A stretch of 64,000 nucleotides of DNA, from the NCBI GenBank assembly GCA_017512705.1, contig JAFWEX010000026.1, positions 62,001 to 126,000 of the forward strand. The letters are read 5' to 3'. Source of the stretch: Paenibacillus sp. (GTDB lineage Bacteria > Bacillota > Bacilli > Paenibacillales > Paenibacillaceae). The notes below the pieces were generated by a model that was not told where the DNA came from, did not search any database, and saw only the letters and a list, made by a program, of their open reading frames with translations. Position numbers and translations under genes: made by a program. Positions 26,244 to 35,477 of this stretch are shown here, piece after piece (positions within the stretch are counted from its first letter, which is position 1; each line of letters opens with the position of its first letter).

Positions 26244-28007
26244 CTAGGCTTTAGGAAATGTAATGTAAAAGCGTACGCCACCTGGTGTATTCTCCACCCC
26301 ATAACCGCACCCGTGCAGATCCAGGATCTGCTTCGCTATGGCCAGGCCGAGCCCGTTCCCTCCCATTTTGCGATTGCGCGAGCGCTCTACACGGTAGAAC
26401 CTCTCCCATATATACTGTCGTTCTTCTTCCGCTATGTGTTCGCCTTTATTCTCAATGGTGACATGAACACAACCCTCGTGCCTGCTAATCTCAATCATTA
26501 TATCGGTTTGCGGAATCGCATGACGTATAGCATTCATCATAATATTGTAAAATACTTGCTCCAGCTTGCTTCGGTCTCCTTCAATGGTCTGCTCCGTCGT
26601 GGACACAAGCACTACTTCAAGTCCTTTATCTTTCAGCTGAGGCCCCAGGCGCCCAGCAATATCCTCGATCATGTCCGCGAGAGCAATCGCTTCTGTATTC
26701 AGTTGAATCGCGGCAGATTCAAGTCGGACGAGATCAAGCATTTCTTCAACCATCTTTTCCATCTTGATGGCTTCATCTACAATCACTTCAATATAGCGTT
26801 CTCGCTTGTTTTCACTCACGCCGTCTTTTAACCCTTCAGAATATCCCTTAATAATACTGATTGGCGTCTTGAGTTCATGAGAAGCATCCGCAAAAAATTT
26901 ACGCTGTCGTTGTTCAATCTGCTGCTTCAGTTCCATATCCTTACGCATCTGTTTATTGGCTTGCTTGAGTTCCTCCAGGGTCTGACCAAGTGTACCTGAC
27001 AGAGCATTCAAGCTGTCAGAAAGACTACCGATCTCATCCTTGCGTCGAATCGGTGATTTCACAGTGAAATCAAGGGTCGACATCTTCTTCGCCACGTGAT
27101 TCAATGCTAATAGCGGCTTGGTTATAATGCGGGACAAGAGCAATGTGAGCAACAGAATCAGCACAAATGCACCCATACCGAAGTATCCATAGAATAAACG
27201 AGTAGCTTCATTCGCCTCCCGCATCTCCTGCAACGAGGTAAGTGAAAAAATCAATTGTTGCTCTGCACCGGCACGTTGTACCGGAACAATAGTAATCACG
27301 TTTCGAACACCGCTCCAGCTATCCGTCCATTCTTCGTTGATCATTTTCCCATTCGCCAACGTCTGATGGTCTTCTTCTGACAATGGGAATCGACTCTCCA
27401 GAGCCTGCACAAGCAATCCTTGTCTCTGACTCCAGGTGGCCAGGTCTGGAAGCACGACCTCCGTCAGTACCCCAGTCCATTCCTGCACAGGAAGAAACGA
27501 TTCCTGAAAGGTCTCCGTCCCCCATGCGGTGGAACTCGCATCCTGAATCTTAAATGGATACACCATAGGTTCTGATTGATCCAAGTCACTGGAGGGGCCT
27601 TTAACGGTGAGCTTTTGCCCGAATTTCAGATGTGACCTGATCCAGGCTGCGTTCTCACTATTAATAAAGAGAGAGAGGGACACTTTCACGCGTTTTCCAT
27701 TCTCTTGAAGAAGTGTAATATGGAACGGATCATCCACCAGCTTACCCGTACTAGTCAAAATGACGAGATGTGACTGATTTTGACGCATAAAACTACCCGT
27801 TTCCTTGGCAAGCTGCAAATCACTCCAGTGATTCGCAGAATAGTGCTGTTCAAACTTGGACAGTTTCTTTTTTATACTCGTAATTTTCTGATGCTGATAG
27901 AAGTCGGGGAACCAGATCAGCTGGGCTAGCATCGTTGTTCCGTACAACAAAAGCAGGAATCCGGCCATGACCAGAAACAGCTTCATCGTTACGCCATTTC
28001 TTCTCAT
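26244..28007 (-). CDS. Sensor histidine kinase
   Basis: Membrane kinase of 587 residues. Transmembrane helix about 8-30, large extracellular domain of about 240 residues with no domain that I recognise, second helix about 271-293, HAMP domain, HisKA domain with phosphorylated His377 in FFADASHELKTP, and an ATPase domain (IMMNAIRHA, NGLGLAIAKQI). The start overlaps the stop of the regulator gene by four bases (ATGA), with GAGG upstream. It is cotranscribed with pssA and ybfM. The signal is likely a cell-envelope stress but this is inferred from the neighbours. Confidence 0.94.
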   Translation of the reverse strand: MRRNGVTMKLFLVMAGFLLLLYGTTMLAQLIWFPDFYQHQKITSIKKKLSKFEQHYSANHWSDLQLAKETGSFMRQNQSHLVILTSTGKLVDDPFHITLLQENGKRVKVSLSLFINSENAAWIRSHLKFGQKLTVKGPSSDLDQSEPMVYPFKIQDASSTAWGTETFQESFLPVQEWTGVLTEVVLPDLATWSQRQGLLVQALESRFPLSEEDHQTLANGKMINEEWTDSWSGVRNVITIVPVQRAGAEQQLIFSLTSLQEMREANEATRLFYGYFGMGAFVLILLLTLLLSRIITKPLLALNHVAKKMSTLDFTVKSPIRRKDEIGSLSDSLNALSGTLGQTLEELKQANKQMRKDMELKQQIEQRQRKFFADASHELKTPISIIKGYSEGLKDGVSENKRERYIEVIVDEAIKMEKMVEEMLDLVRLESAAIQLNTEAIALADMIEDIAGRLGPQLKDKGLEVVLVSTTEQTIEGDRSKLEQVFYNIMMNAIRHAIPQTDIMIEISRHEGCVHVTIENKGEHIAEEERQYIWERFYRVERSRNRKMGGNGLGLAIAKQILDLHGCGYGVENTPGGVRFYITFPKA

Positions 28008-28684
28008 ACTTCCGCCTCAAAACGATATCCTGTACCAATGACGGTGCGAATGCTCTTCGCTTCTTCCCCCAGTTTACTGCGGAGCTTTTTGATATGGGTA
28101 TCCACCACACGAGAATCACCTTCAAAATCAAATCCCCATACCCGATTTAATATCGCTTCTCGGGATAAGACGATACCCGCATTTCGAGCAAGGTAGAGAA
28201 GCAGATCATATTCTTTGGGTGCAAGCTCCACTTCAGCCCCGCTTCTTTCCAGCCGTCTAGCCCAAGGATCAAGCGTAAGTTCACCAAAACGAATCACACT
28301 TTGGTCTTTTCCAATTGCACCTTCTACTCGTTTCATCAACGTTTCAGCCCGAGCAACCAGAACTCGCGGACTGAACGGCTTGGTAACATAATCATCCACA
28401 CCTAACTGAAACCCATGAATCTTGTCATCATCCTCAGACTTTGCCGTGAGCATGATAATAGGTACGGTGGAAGTGGAACGAATATGACCGCATAATGTCC
28501 ATCCATCCATTTCAGGCATCAATACATCCAGAATGACCAGATCCACCTGATGCACAGTAAGCTGCTCTAGCGCCTGTACCCCATTGTCGGCTTCAATAAC
28601 ATTCCATTGTTCTTTTATAAAATAATCGGCCACTATCTCACGAATGCGGCTTTCATCTTCTACCAGAAGCACAGTTCTGATCAT
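28004..28684 (-). CDS. OmpR-family response regulator
   Basis: Response regulator, 226 residues. Receiver domain with phosphorylated Asp53 (LVILDVLMPEMDG) and conserved Lys in YVTKPFSPRVL; C-terminal winged helix (LAPKEYDLLLYLARNAG, DSRVVDTHIKKLRSKLG). The start has AAGGAGAG upstream. First gene of the four-gene operon with the kinase, pssA and ybfM. The operon promoter should lie in 28685-28840, where I see no standout box. Confidence 0.95.
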   Translation of the reverse strand: MIRTVLLVEDESRIREIVADYFIKEQWNVIEADNGVQALEQLTVHQVDLVILDVLMPEMDGWTLCGHIRSTSTVPIIMLTAKSEDDDKIHGFQLGVDDYVTKPFSPRVLVARAETLMKRVEGAIGKDQSVIRFGELTLDPWARRLERSGAEVELAPKEYDLLLYLARNAGIVLSREAILNRVWGFDFEGDSRVVDTHIKKLRSKLGEEAKSIRTVIGTGYRFEAEV

Positions 28685-28844
28685 GACCGACTCTCCTTCT
28701 TCATTACTAAAATTAACATAACTGTTTCATGTGTCGTTCATGTGTCCGAATAAATCCATATTAATCCAGTTTGTTCGAGAGTTGCTTCATCTTATATACG
28801 ATTGGCATATACCAAAAGTTACTATTTCCTTTCAAAAGGGCACA

Positions 28845-28891
28845 AAAAAAGAAGCAGCCAACAAGCCAGACACTGTTTGTTGACCGCTTCT
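28845..28891 (-). terminator. pdxK terminator
   Basis: Stem of GAAGC plus an inner TCAACA/TGTTG, with a long loop, followed on the minus strand by TTTTTTT. It lies about 90 bases past the pdxK stop. Confidence 0.8.
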
Positions 28892-28977
28892 AGATGATAT
28901 AGGAATGTTCTTATCCAGATCATTCGCTAAGATGCCGGATCTGTCCTTGACGGATACTATGCATCTCACCCCATGTA

Positions 28978-29790
28978 TTAACGTTGATGTTCTAAACGGT
29001 GTGCAATATGCAACGTCGGACCAACGAAACGGTTCAACGGAAAGCCGCCGGCAATCGCTTTAGTCACAAAAGCTTTCCCTTCACGAACAGCCTCTTTTAC
29101 AGATAAACCACGAGCCAAACCAGCCGTAATGGCAGCGGATGTTGTACATCCTGCACCATGGGTGTACCCTGAGCCGACCACATCAGCCTCGAACCAATCA
29201 TAATTTTCCCCGTCATAGAGCAAATCCATCGCTTTACCCGGGTTAATTACACCACGATCTTTGATCAGGACATGCTTAGCACCATGCGCGTGAATGGTAG
29301 CTGCAGCAGCTTCCATCTGTTCCTTGGAACGAATCGGACCACTCTTCGCTAGCTGGGAAGCTTCAAACAGGTTTGGTGTCACCAGATCAGCACCTGGCAG
29401 TAAAAATTCGATCATTGCTTCCGTATTTTCCGGCTGCAATACTTCATCTGTACCTTTGCAGACCATAACCGGATCGATAACGATCTGCGGCAGTCCACTA
29501 CGGCGAATATGTTTCGCAACAAGCTCAATAATATCAACTGAACCCAGCATGCCTGTCTTCATTGCATCGAAACCAATTCCGTCCAGAACGGTGCGAAGCT
29601 GTGCTTCGACTACATTCAAATCCACAGGATAGACTTGGTGATCCCATGTTTCAGGTTCCATCGAAACAACCGTCGTCAATACGGTCATTCCATATACACC
29701 TAGTTCCTGGAAGGTTTTCAAATCCGCTTGAATACCTGCACCGCCGCTCGTATCTGAACCCGCGATGGTCAATGTTTTGGGAATCGTCAT
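28978..29790 (-). CDS. pdxK: Pyridoxine (or hydroxymethylpyrimidine) kinase, PdxK/ThiD family
   Basis: Ribokinase-fold kinase, 270 residues, of the ThiD family. The glycine-rich start LTIAGSDTSGGAGIQADLKT, DPVMVCKG, and the anion-hole region YTHGAGCTTSAAITA are all present. It resembles Bacillus PdxK most closely, which phosphorylates pyridoxine and can act on hydroxymethylpyrimidine. No thi genes lie nearby, which favours PdxK, but a ThiD role is not excluded. Single gene with its own promoter and terminator. Confidence 0.9.
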   Translation of the reverse strand: MTIPKTLTIAGSDTSGGAGIQADLKTFQELGVYGMTVLTTVVSMEPETWDHQVYPVDLNVVEAQLRTVLDGIGFDAMKTGMLGSVDIIELVAKHIRRSGLPQIVIDPVMVCKGTDEVLQPENTEAMIEFLLPGADLVTPNLFEASQLAKSGPIRSKEQMEAAAATIHAHGAKHVLIKDRGVINPGKAMDLLYDGENYDWFEADVVGSGYTHGAGCTTSAAITAGLARGLSVKEAVREGKAFVTKAIAGGFPLNRFVGPTLHIAHRLEHQR

Positions 29791-29826
29791 GGTCGTTCTA
29801 ATCTCCTTCGTGTTTCAGTTGACATT

Positions 29827-29855
29827 ATCCTATCCCTTGTACGTGCGGATGTCAA
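29827..29855 (-). promoter_or_regulatory. pdxK promoter
   Basis: On the minus strand TTGACA (29850-29855) and TAGGAT (29827-29832) are 17 bp apart. Confidence 0.7.
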
Positions 29856-29906
29856 TGGCATGTCAGCCCATGCGGAGCAAGGTTTTCATTAGAAAAGAAC
29901 GGCTGT

Positions 29907-30623
29907 TTAATTCAGATCTTTGGTCTCCAGCCTTACCATAGAAAGTGCTGCAATCCATAAGCCCACTGCTCCCAAGGTTAACGGAATAATGATGATACTA
30001 TTAATCGACATAGTCGGACCATTGGAACCGCTGAAACCTGAGCACACAATGGAAACAAGCAAAACCGAAGCAACCATCGTTGCGGTCACGGAATGTTTGC
30101 GCATTCCGAAGAACAGTGGGATCAGAGACATTGCTGCAGCAGAGATTGAACTAATCGTATATTTGACCACCATCTGCCACAATACTTTGCTCTCCAGAGG
30201 CTCGGTGATAAAACCATAGTATTGATTTACCGCGAGCAGAAGCGCACCCATTATAATATCCGTAACCATAATCATTGCAAAAGTGAAAATAAACACCAAT
30301 ATTAGCTTTGCTGCAATAATTTTATGCCGCTTGATGGGGTAGGTAAACATGACATTCATCGTTTTGTCCCGGTACTCACTAATAATAAGTTTAGATATTA
30401 ATACACCTGCAAATATAATAAAAACGGCTCGGGCAAACGTATCAATTAAAATGAATGAGCCTTGATAATCTAGAAAAGCAAAATCCTCCGTTCCCTGATC
30501 CAGGAAACCAATCATAATGAGAAAAAGAAGAATGCCGATCATGGCGATACCTGCACCTAAGAAATTCCCGGCAAATCGGTGCTTGCGCCACTCTAGTCGA
30601 ATGAGTTTAAGCAACGTCATCAT
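29907..30623 (-). CDS. ABC-2 type transporter permease, YcbO-like
   Basis: Membrane subunit of an exporter, 238 residues with about six hydrophobic segments and few charged loops (LISEYRDKTMNVMFTYPIKRHKII is the cytoplasmic loop typical of BcrB/YcbO permeases). It overlaps the ATPase gene by up to 17 bases (starts at 30623 or 30620), so translation is coupled. Transport of a peptide or antibiotic is likely because of the linked two-component genes, but the substrate is unknown. No clear terminator follows. Confidence 0.88.
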   Translation of the reverse strand: MMTLLKLIRLEWRKHRFAGNFLGAGIAMIGILLFLIMIGFLDQGTEDFAFLDYQGSFILIDTFARAVFIIFAGVLISKLIISEYRDKTMNVMFTYPIKRHKIIAAKLILVFIFTFAMIMVTDIIMGALLLAVNQYYGFITEPLESKVLWQMVVKYTISSISAAAMSLIPLFFGMRKHSVTATMVASVLLVSIVCSGFSGSNGPTMSINSIIIIPLTLGAVGLWIAALSMVRLETKDLN

Positions 30624-31530
30624 CCCCTTCCATCAGTCCCATAAAGTGCTCTTCCAGCGAATGCGAACGTTTGGATATCGACTCCACAGCAACACCGTGC
30701 TGGATCAACTTGCTATTGAGATCAGATGGTATAATACCCGGATCATAAATGCGGAGCATATGCTCATCAAACACCTTGTAATTGCTTAGATGCAGTACAT
30801 GTTCCACAACATAGGCAGCCTTGCGAGGGTCCGCAGCCTGTATTTCAATATAATCGGTATGTCTGCCCCGAATGCTCTCCATGGAGACTTCTTCGATCAG
30901 TCTACCGCCGCGAATAACGCCAATAGTATCTGCAATCTGCTCAACTTCACCGAGAATGTGACTGGAAATTAACAAGGTAATCCGATACTCTGTGCTTAAT
31001 CGTTTGAAGAGATCACGCATCTCCTTGATACCGACCGGGTCCAGCCCGTTGATCGGTTCATCGAGAATTAATAATTCCGGTGTCGTTATAAGTGCGCGAG
31101 CCAGGCCAAGACGCTGTTTCATTCCCAGCGAGAAGTCCTTCACAGGTTTCTTACCTGCATCCTTAAGTCCAACCATCTCCATATGTTTACCTATGACCTG
31201 TTTATTAGGAAATCCCATATACTCGCAGTGCAGATCCAGGTTCTCCCAAGCGGATAATTTATCATAGAAAAAAGGATACTCAATGATGCTGCCCATACGC
31301 TTCAGTAGCTCATAAGAGTCCGGGTTAAGCTTCTCACCAAATAACTCAATCTCACCCACTGTAGGTTTAACCAGGTTAGTTAACATCCTCATCAATGTCG
31401 TTTTTCCTACCCCGTTCGGACCCAAAAATCCATAGATCTCGCCCTGCTTAATATTCATGTTAACGCCAGATACAACTTCTGTACCTTCATATACCTTGGT
31501 TAGATTTATGGTCCGTGCAATATAACTCAT
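30607..31530 (-). CDS. ABC transporter ATP-binding protein, BcrA/YcbN-like
   Basis: Exporter ATPase, 307 residues from the ATG at 31530, chosen because AAAGGAG lies nine bases upstream. Walker A is GPNGVGKT (37-44), the signature is FSLGMKQRL, Walker B ILDEPINGLDPVG. The C-terminal extra domain of about 90 residues is usual for BcrA-type exporters of bacitracin or lantibiotics. It follows a regulator and kinase gene, matching the ycbL-ycbM-ycbN-ycbO order in Bacillus. The 198-base gap 31531-31728 should contain the operon promoter; two inverted repeats (31665-31679, 31681-31710) lie in it. Confidence 0.93.
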   Translation of the reverse strand: MSYIARTINLTKVYEGTEVVSGVNMNIKQGEIYGFLGPNGVGKTTLMRMLTNLVKPTVGEIELFGEKLNPDSYELLKRMGSIIEYPFFYDKLSAWENLDLHCEYMGFPNKQVIGKHMEMVGLKDAGKKPVKDFSLGMKQRLGLARALITTPELLILDEPINGLDPVGIKEMRDLFKRLSTEYRITLLISSHILGEVEQIADTIGVIRGGRLIEEVSMESIRGRHTDYIEIQAADPRKAAYVVEHVLHLSNYKVFDEHMLRIYDPGIIPSDLNSKLIQHGVAVESISKRSHSLEEHFMGLMEGDDDVA

Positions 31531-31728
31531 ATGGCCATTCTCCTTTACATCCCCTGCTCGGGTGCTTATATCTGTATTGTAAAGAAAAAAGTCTGCTTTT
31601 TTATTAATCAAATCTTACAAAAACCTTAAGTTAAACGAGAGCCATTAATACGAACACTCTGGGTGACAGAAAACCTGTCTGGATCATGGTTATCCCCGAT
31701 TTTGTGATCCGCTCTTAGCATAAACAGT

Positions 31729-32685
31729 TCAGACTTTATGGTCCTGCATCTCTTCCAGCGTAAAGGAAAACACGGTTCGCTGATGTGGCACGCTATGCAC
31801 ATCTATGCGTCCACCCATGCGTTCCACCAGTCGCTTCGTGATCGTTAGACCGAGGCCACTGCCCTGATACATCCGATTGCGGGAGTCCTCCAGTGTATAC
31901 ATCCGTTCAAAGACACGGCTGTGCTCCTTCTCGGGAATGCCTTTTCCGCGATCCCACACTTGGATCGTTACTGGTTCCCCTTTTCGATGCAGGATAGATA
32001 TGCCGAGCACTTTGCCGTCAGCTCCATACTTCATCGCATTGGTAATCAGATTGTCCAGCACTCGATCGAGCGCCTCTTCGTTTGCCCTCACAAATACATC
32101 CTTCTCGGGGATGTCCAGTTCCACATGAAGTCCCAGCTTCGTAAGTAATTCGTAAAATGACAGCATTTTGACCCGACTCAGTTCACTGATATTAACACGG
32201 CTCAGTTCCAGCTCACGGTCTCCGGATTCAAGCCTGGCGAGGTCAAAAAAGGAATGGATCAAACGCTGGACTTCCTGGGCCTTATCCTGAATCTTCTCCG
32301 TCATTACTCTCCGTTCCGCATCTGTCAGGGAAGCACTCTGCAACAATGTTTCACTGTACCCTAGCACCACGGTGAGCGGGGTTTTCAGATCATGTGAGAT
32401 GTTGGAGAGCATATTGCGCATCTCCTTCTCTTGGTTGATGTGGTCAGCCTTCGCGAGGTGTGCATGCTCAAGTAACCGATTCATGTCGTTTAACAGTCGG
32501 CTTACCTCCACATCACTATCAAATACCAGCAAGCGCTCGAAGGTATCCTGCTCCAATATATTTGACACTTTTTCATGGATATAGGTCAGGTGTGTGCTTC
32601 GTTTACGAAGCTTTAATCCAAGCCCGATGACTGCACATGCCAGCAACACTGAAGCCAGAGAAAGCAGCCAAAGCATGATGATCAT
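31729..32685 (-). CDS. Sensor histidine kinase, YcbM-like
   Basis: Small kinase of 318 residues from the ATG at 32685, which overlaps the regulator stop by four bases (ATGA) and has GGAGG upstream. One N-terminal helix (about 3-24) and almost no extracellular loop, as in intramembrane-sensing kinases that work with ABC exporters. Phosphorylated His98 in LSNISHDLKTPLT; ATPase domain with GSGLGLTITKRL. The partner exporter is at 29907-31530. Confidence 0.93.
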   Translation of the reverse strand: MIIMLWLLSLASVLLACAVIGLGLKLRKRSTHLTYIHEKVSNILEQDTFERLLVFDSDVEVSRLLNDMNRLLEHAHLAKADHINQEKEMRNMLSNISHDLKTPLTVVLGYSETLLQSASLTDAERRVMTEKIQDKAQEVQRLIHSFFDLARLESGDRELELSRVNISELSRVKMLSFYELLTKLGLHVELDIPEKDVFVRANEEALDRVLDNLITNAMKYGADGKVLGISILHRKGEPVTIQVWDRGKGIPEKEHSRVFERMYTLEDSRNRMYQGSGLGLTITKRLVERMGGRIDVHSVPHQRTVFSFTLEEMQDHKV

Positions 32686-33398
32686 ACCAGCTCCGCCTCC
32701 AGCTTGTATCCGATGCCCCACAACGTCTTAATGTAACGCGGAGCAGAGGGATCGACCTCCAGTTTTTCTCGCAGACGACGCATATGTACGTTAATAATAT
32801 TTTCGTCCCCATAGTAGTGATCATTCCAGACCGAAGCATAGATCTGAGCCTTGGTGAACACTTTGCCAGGATGGGTCACAAATAATTTTAAAATCCCGAA
32901 TTCCTTCGACGTTAACTTAATGGGCTGACCATCACGTTCAACTTCATATGTCTCCATATCCACCACAAGCTCGCCGATCGTGATCCGTTGATCTTGTGTC
33001 GTTACTTCCGCAGTCTGAACGGTGTAATTGGCGCGGCGGATACATGCTTTAATACGGGCAGTCAGCTCGATCAGCGAGAAGGGCTTGCTTAGGTAATCAT
33101 CAGCGCCAAAACCAAGGCCAAGTGCCTTATCCACCTCTCCATCTTTAGCAGACAATATAAGCACAGGCACCAGACTACTGGCGCGAATGGTTTGGAGGAC
33201 ATCCATCCCGCTTCGCTGTGGCAGCATCAGGTCTAGAATAATCAGATCAAAACCAGGCTTTGCCTCAATGAACAAGCGTTCTGCCTCTAGACCGTCATAG
33301 GCATAGGTAAGGTCGAAGCCCTCCTTTTCCAAATAGGGGCCAACCATCTCACTAATCGAACGGTCGTCTTCAACAAGCAGTAAGCGGTGACTCGACAT
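32682..33398 (-). CDS. OmpR-family response regulator, YcbL-like
   Basis: Response regulator, 238 residues. Asp56 in LIILDLMLPQRSG is the phosphorylation site, Lys in YLSKPFSLIEL. C-terminal winged helix, with LTSKEFGILKLFVTHPGK. The start at 33398 has GGAGGT upstream. First gene of the regulator-kinase pair. It probably controls the exporter operon 198 bases downstream. Confidence 0.95.
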   Translation of the reverse strand: MSSHRLLLVEDDRSISEMVGPYLEKEGFDLTYAYDGLEAERLFIEAKPGFDLIILDLMLPQRSGMDVLQTIRASSLVPVLILSAKDGEVDKALGLGFGADDYLSKPFSLIELTARIKACIRRANYTVQTAEVTTQDQRITIGELVVDMETYEVERDGQPIKLTSKEFGILKLFVTHPGKVFTKAQIYASVWNDHYYGDENIINVHMRRLREKLEVDPSAPRYIKTLWGIGYKLEAELV

Positions 33399-33468
33399 AG
33401 GCTTACCTCCAGCATGAAATATTTCCCTTTATTACCTCACAGTTTGATCCATTAGGCAATAACCGATC

Positions 33469-33521
33469 AAAAAAAACCTGACCAAGCATACACTCGGTCT
33501 TCAAGTGTGCTCGTTCAGGTT
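33469..33521 (-). terminator. degV terminator
   Basis: AACCTGA pairs with TCAGGTT, with inner AGCA/TGCT and ACT/AGT pairs, followed on the minus strand by eight T residues. It lies 33 bases past the degV stop. Confidence 0.9.
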
Positions 33522-33553
33522 GATTTTGTAGGGCTCAGGCTTCCGCTCTCTCG

Positions 33554-34396
33554 TTATGCATGTTCACCGCGAATCCAGCACAATCCGATTGTACCAGCCC
33601 CTGCATGAATGCTAACCACTGGAATAAAGGGCATAATCTCTGTTTTCAGACGGGGAAGCAATTCCGAAATCTGCTGTTTAATCGTATGTGCTTCCTCATG
33701 GTTGTTTGCATGCATGATGCACACATGTTTGACTTTCTCCATGTCTTTCTTAAGCATGTCGAGCATCCGCTCTTTGGTACGTTTAAACGTGCGGATTTTT
33801 TCGTTTACAACCACTTTTCCTTCTTCAAATCGTAGCAGCAGATGTATTTTGAGCAGTTGACTAATGATCAGCTGTGTCCCGGTCACACGCCCGCTGCGAT
33901 GAAGATTCTGAAGACTGGAGGGGATCAGATAAAAAGACATGTTATCAATCATCTGCTCGATACGAGTTTTGATCTGGGCAGCTGAATCCCCTTGTTTCTG
34001 CCATTCCAAACCTCGCATAATCATCTCGCGAAGAGGATAGGCTCCTGCCCTTGAGTCAATTGCGGTCACTGTCACACCTGCCATCTCCGCAGCCTGCATC
34101 GAGGTATGGAGTGTTCCGCTAAGTGCCGTGGAGCAATGAATCGTAATAATCTCATCATACCGATCCTTCAACGATTCATACAGTTCAACAAATTCGCCGA
34201 TCGGCGGTTGTGAACTGCTCGCACGTGAAGAAGCTGCCAGCTTCTCATAAAAAGCATCGGATGAGATCTCATCGGTTTCCCGATAACATTCATCGCCAAA
34301 TAAGATGCGCAGCGGCACGATGTAGATATGATTTTGCTCCGCAAAAGCGGAATCGATTGTACTGGTGCTGTCGGTGACCCATGCAATTCTCTTCAT
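33554..34396 (-). CDS. DegV family fatty-acid-binding protein
   Basis: DegV-fold protein, 280 residues from the ATG at 34396, with AGAAGGA upstream. N-terminal WVTDSTSTIDSAFAE and LRILFGDECYRETDEI are typical. The family binds long-chain fatty acids and works as the FakB partner of the FakA kinase, which is not in the window. Conserved Ser-rich loops TSQPPIG-like (SSSQPPIGEF) and HCSTALSGT are present. Single gene with its own promoter and terminator. Confidence 0.93.
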   Translation of the reverse strand: MKRIAWVTDSTSTIDSAFAEQNHIYIVPLRILFGDECYRETDEISSDAFYEKLAASSRASSSQPPIGEFVELYESLKDRYDEIITIHCSTALSGTLHTSMQAAEMAGVTVTAIDSRAGAYPLREMIMRGLEWQKQGDSAAQIKTRIEQMIDNMSFYLIPSSLQNLHRSGRVTGTQLIISQLLKIHLLLRFEEGKVVVNEKIRTFKRTKERMLDMLKKDMEKVKHVCIMHANNHEEAHTIKQQISELLPRLKTEIMPFIPVVSIHAGAGTIGLCWIRGEHA

Positions 34397-34464
34397 GACA
34401 TCCTTCTCTCTTGCCGGATTGTTGGTGCTGTATCCTACCATCGTCAGGCACAAGCCCGGCGGTT

Positions 34465-34494
34465 ATTTTAAATTTGAATAAATACAATTGTAAA
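34465..34494 (-). promoter_or_regulatory. degV promoter
   Basis: On the minus strand TTTACA (34489-34494) and TAAAAT (34465-34470) are 18 bp apart. Confidence 0.5.
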
Positions 34495-34597
34495 CGTTTG
34501 CGGTTTTACCTCCTAATTATAAAGGAATACCCCTTCACTGTCTTGTGGCGCATTCATGAACATCCCCATATGTTCCAGTATTCTCTAAAATAATGTC

Positions 34598-34626
34598 TTG
34601 CCTGTGAAGGAATAAATTGGTATGAT
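34598..34626 (+). promoter_or_regulatory. Promoter of the ABC-2 transporter operon
   Basis: TTGCCT (34598-34603) and TATGAT (34621-34626) are 17 bp apart and the -10 is preceded by TGG, an extended form. The operon starts 75 bases later. Confidence 0.65.
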
Positions 34627-34700
34627 GGTTTCCTTCTCTCTTTTTCGCCTTGACTGAAGTGAACGGGTCCGCCGTTCAATCCACTTATCGGAGGTGTCAT

Positions 34701-35477
34701 ATGCTTTATTTTACGTTGGCTTCCAAAGCCTACGCCCGAAACCTGCAATATCGCGGGGCACACATGGTACATAACTTGGCAAGCGCCATGTTTGGTTACA
34801 TGTATGCTTGTCTCTGGATCGGCATCGGGGCCGACCACCAGCTAGGAGAATACGGGGTACAGGGAATGATCAGTTACATTGCATTCACGCAAGCATCACT
34901 CTGGATCTCAGGATTTCTGACCAATGGACTCGGTATTCCGCTCAGTGTCAGGACAGGGCAGATTGCACTGGATCTCATGCGTCCGGTACATCTGTTCACT
35001 CATCTGATGGCACGGGAATGGGGGCAGATCGCCTACCAGTTCGTGTACAAAAGCCTTCCCATCTATCTTCTCTTCTCCATCGTATTTTCCCTGAAATGGC
35101 CTTCAGAGGCCCAGACTCTGGGCTATGCCGCTCTTGCACTTGCTGGCGCAGCATACTTGTCCATCTGTATGAATTATATTATCGGTGTCACATCCATGTG
35201 GACCACGGAGTCGTCCTGGTTACATTGGGCCAATCATGCCTTGATGAACCTGATGGCCGGTTTCTTCATTCCGCTGGAATGGCTGCCGAAGTGGCTGGAA
35301 CAACTAGCCTGGCTGTCCCCTTATCCATTCCTGCTCTACGTTCCCACTCGAATTTACCTTGGTTTTGAAGACGGCTCCTTACTGTGGGGAACCTTGCTTT
35401 GGTGTGTGTTCATGACATTAATCTGCCTGAGTATCACGAGCATGTTACGTCGCAAAGTGGAGGTGCAAGGGGGATGA
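34701..35477 (+). CDS. ABC-2 family permease, COG4587-like
   Basis: Membrane subunit of a three-gene ABC system, 258 residues from the ATG at 34701 with GGAGGTG upstream. About six hydrophobic segments. Features of the uncharacterised ABC-2 permease group are RTGQIALDLMRPVHLF and FFIPLEWLPKWLEQLAWLSP. It overlaps the second permease gene by four bases. The group is widespread and the substrate is unknown. Confidence 0.88.
   Translation: MLYFTLASKAYARNLQYRGAHMVHNLASAMFGYMYACLWIGIGADHQLGEYGVQGMISYIAFTQASLWISGFLTNGLGIPLSVRTGQIALDLMRPVHLFTHLMAREWGQIAYQFVYKSLPIYLLFSIVFSLKWPSEAQTLGYAALALAGAAYLSICMNYIIGVTSMWTTESSWLHWANHALMNLMAGFFIPLEWLPKWLEQLAWLSPYPFLLYVPTRIYLGFEDGSLLWGTLLWCVFMTLICLSITSMLRRKVEVQGG

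Noticed and set aside
31531-31728. Two inverted repeats as an intrinsic terminator after the YcbM-like kinase gene
   Set aside because: No U-run follows on the minus strand; kept as a possible regulator site only.
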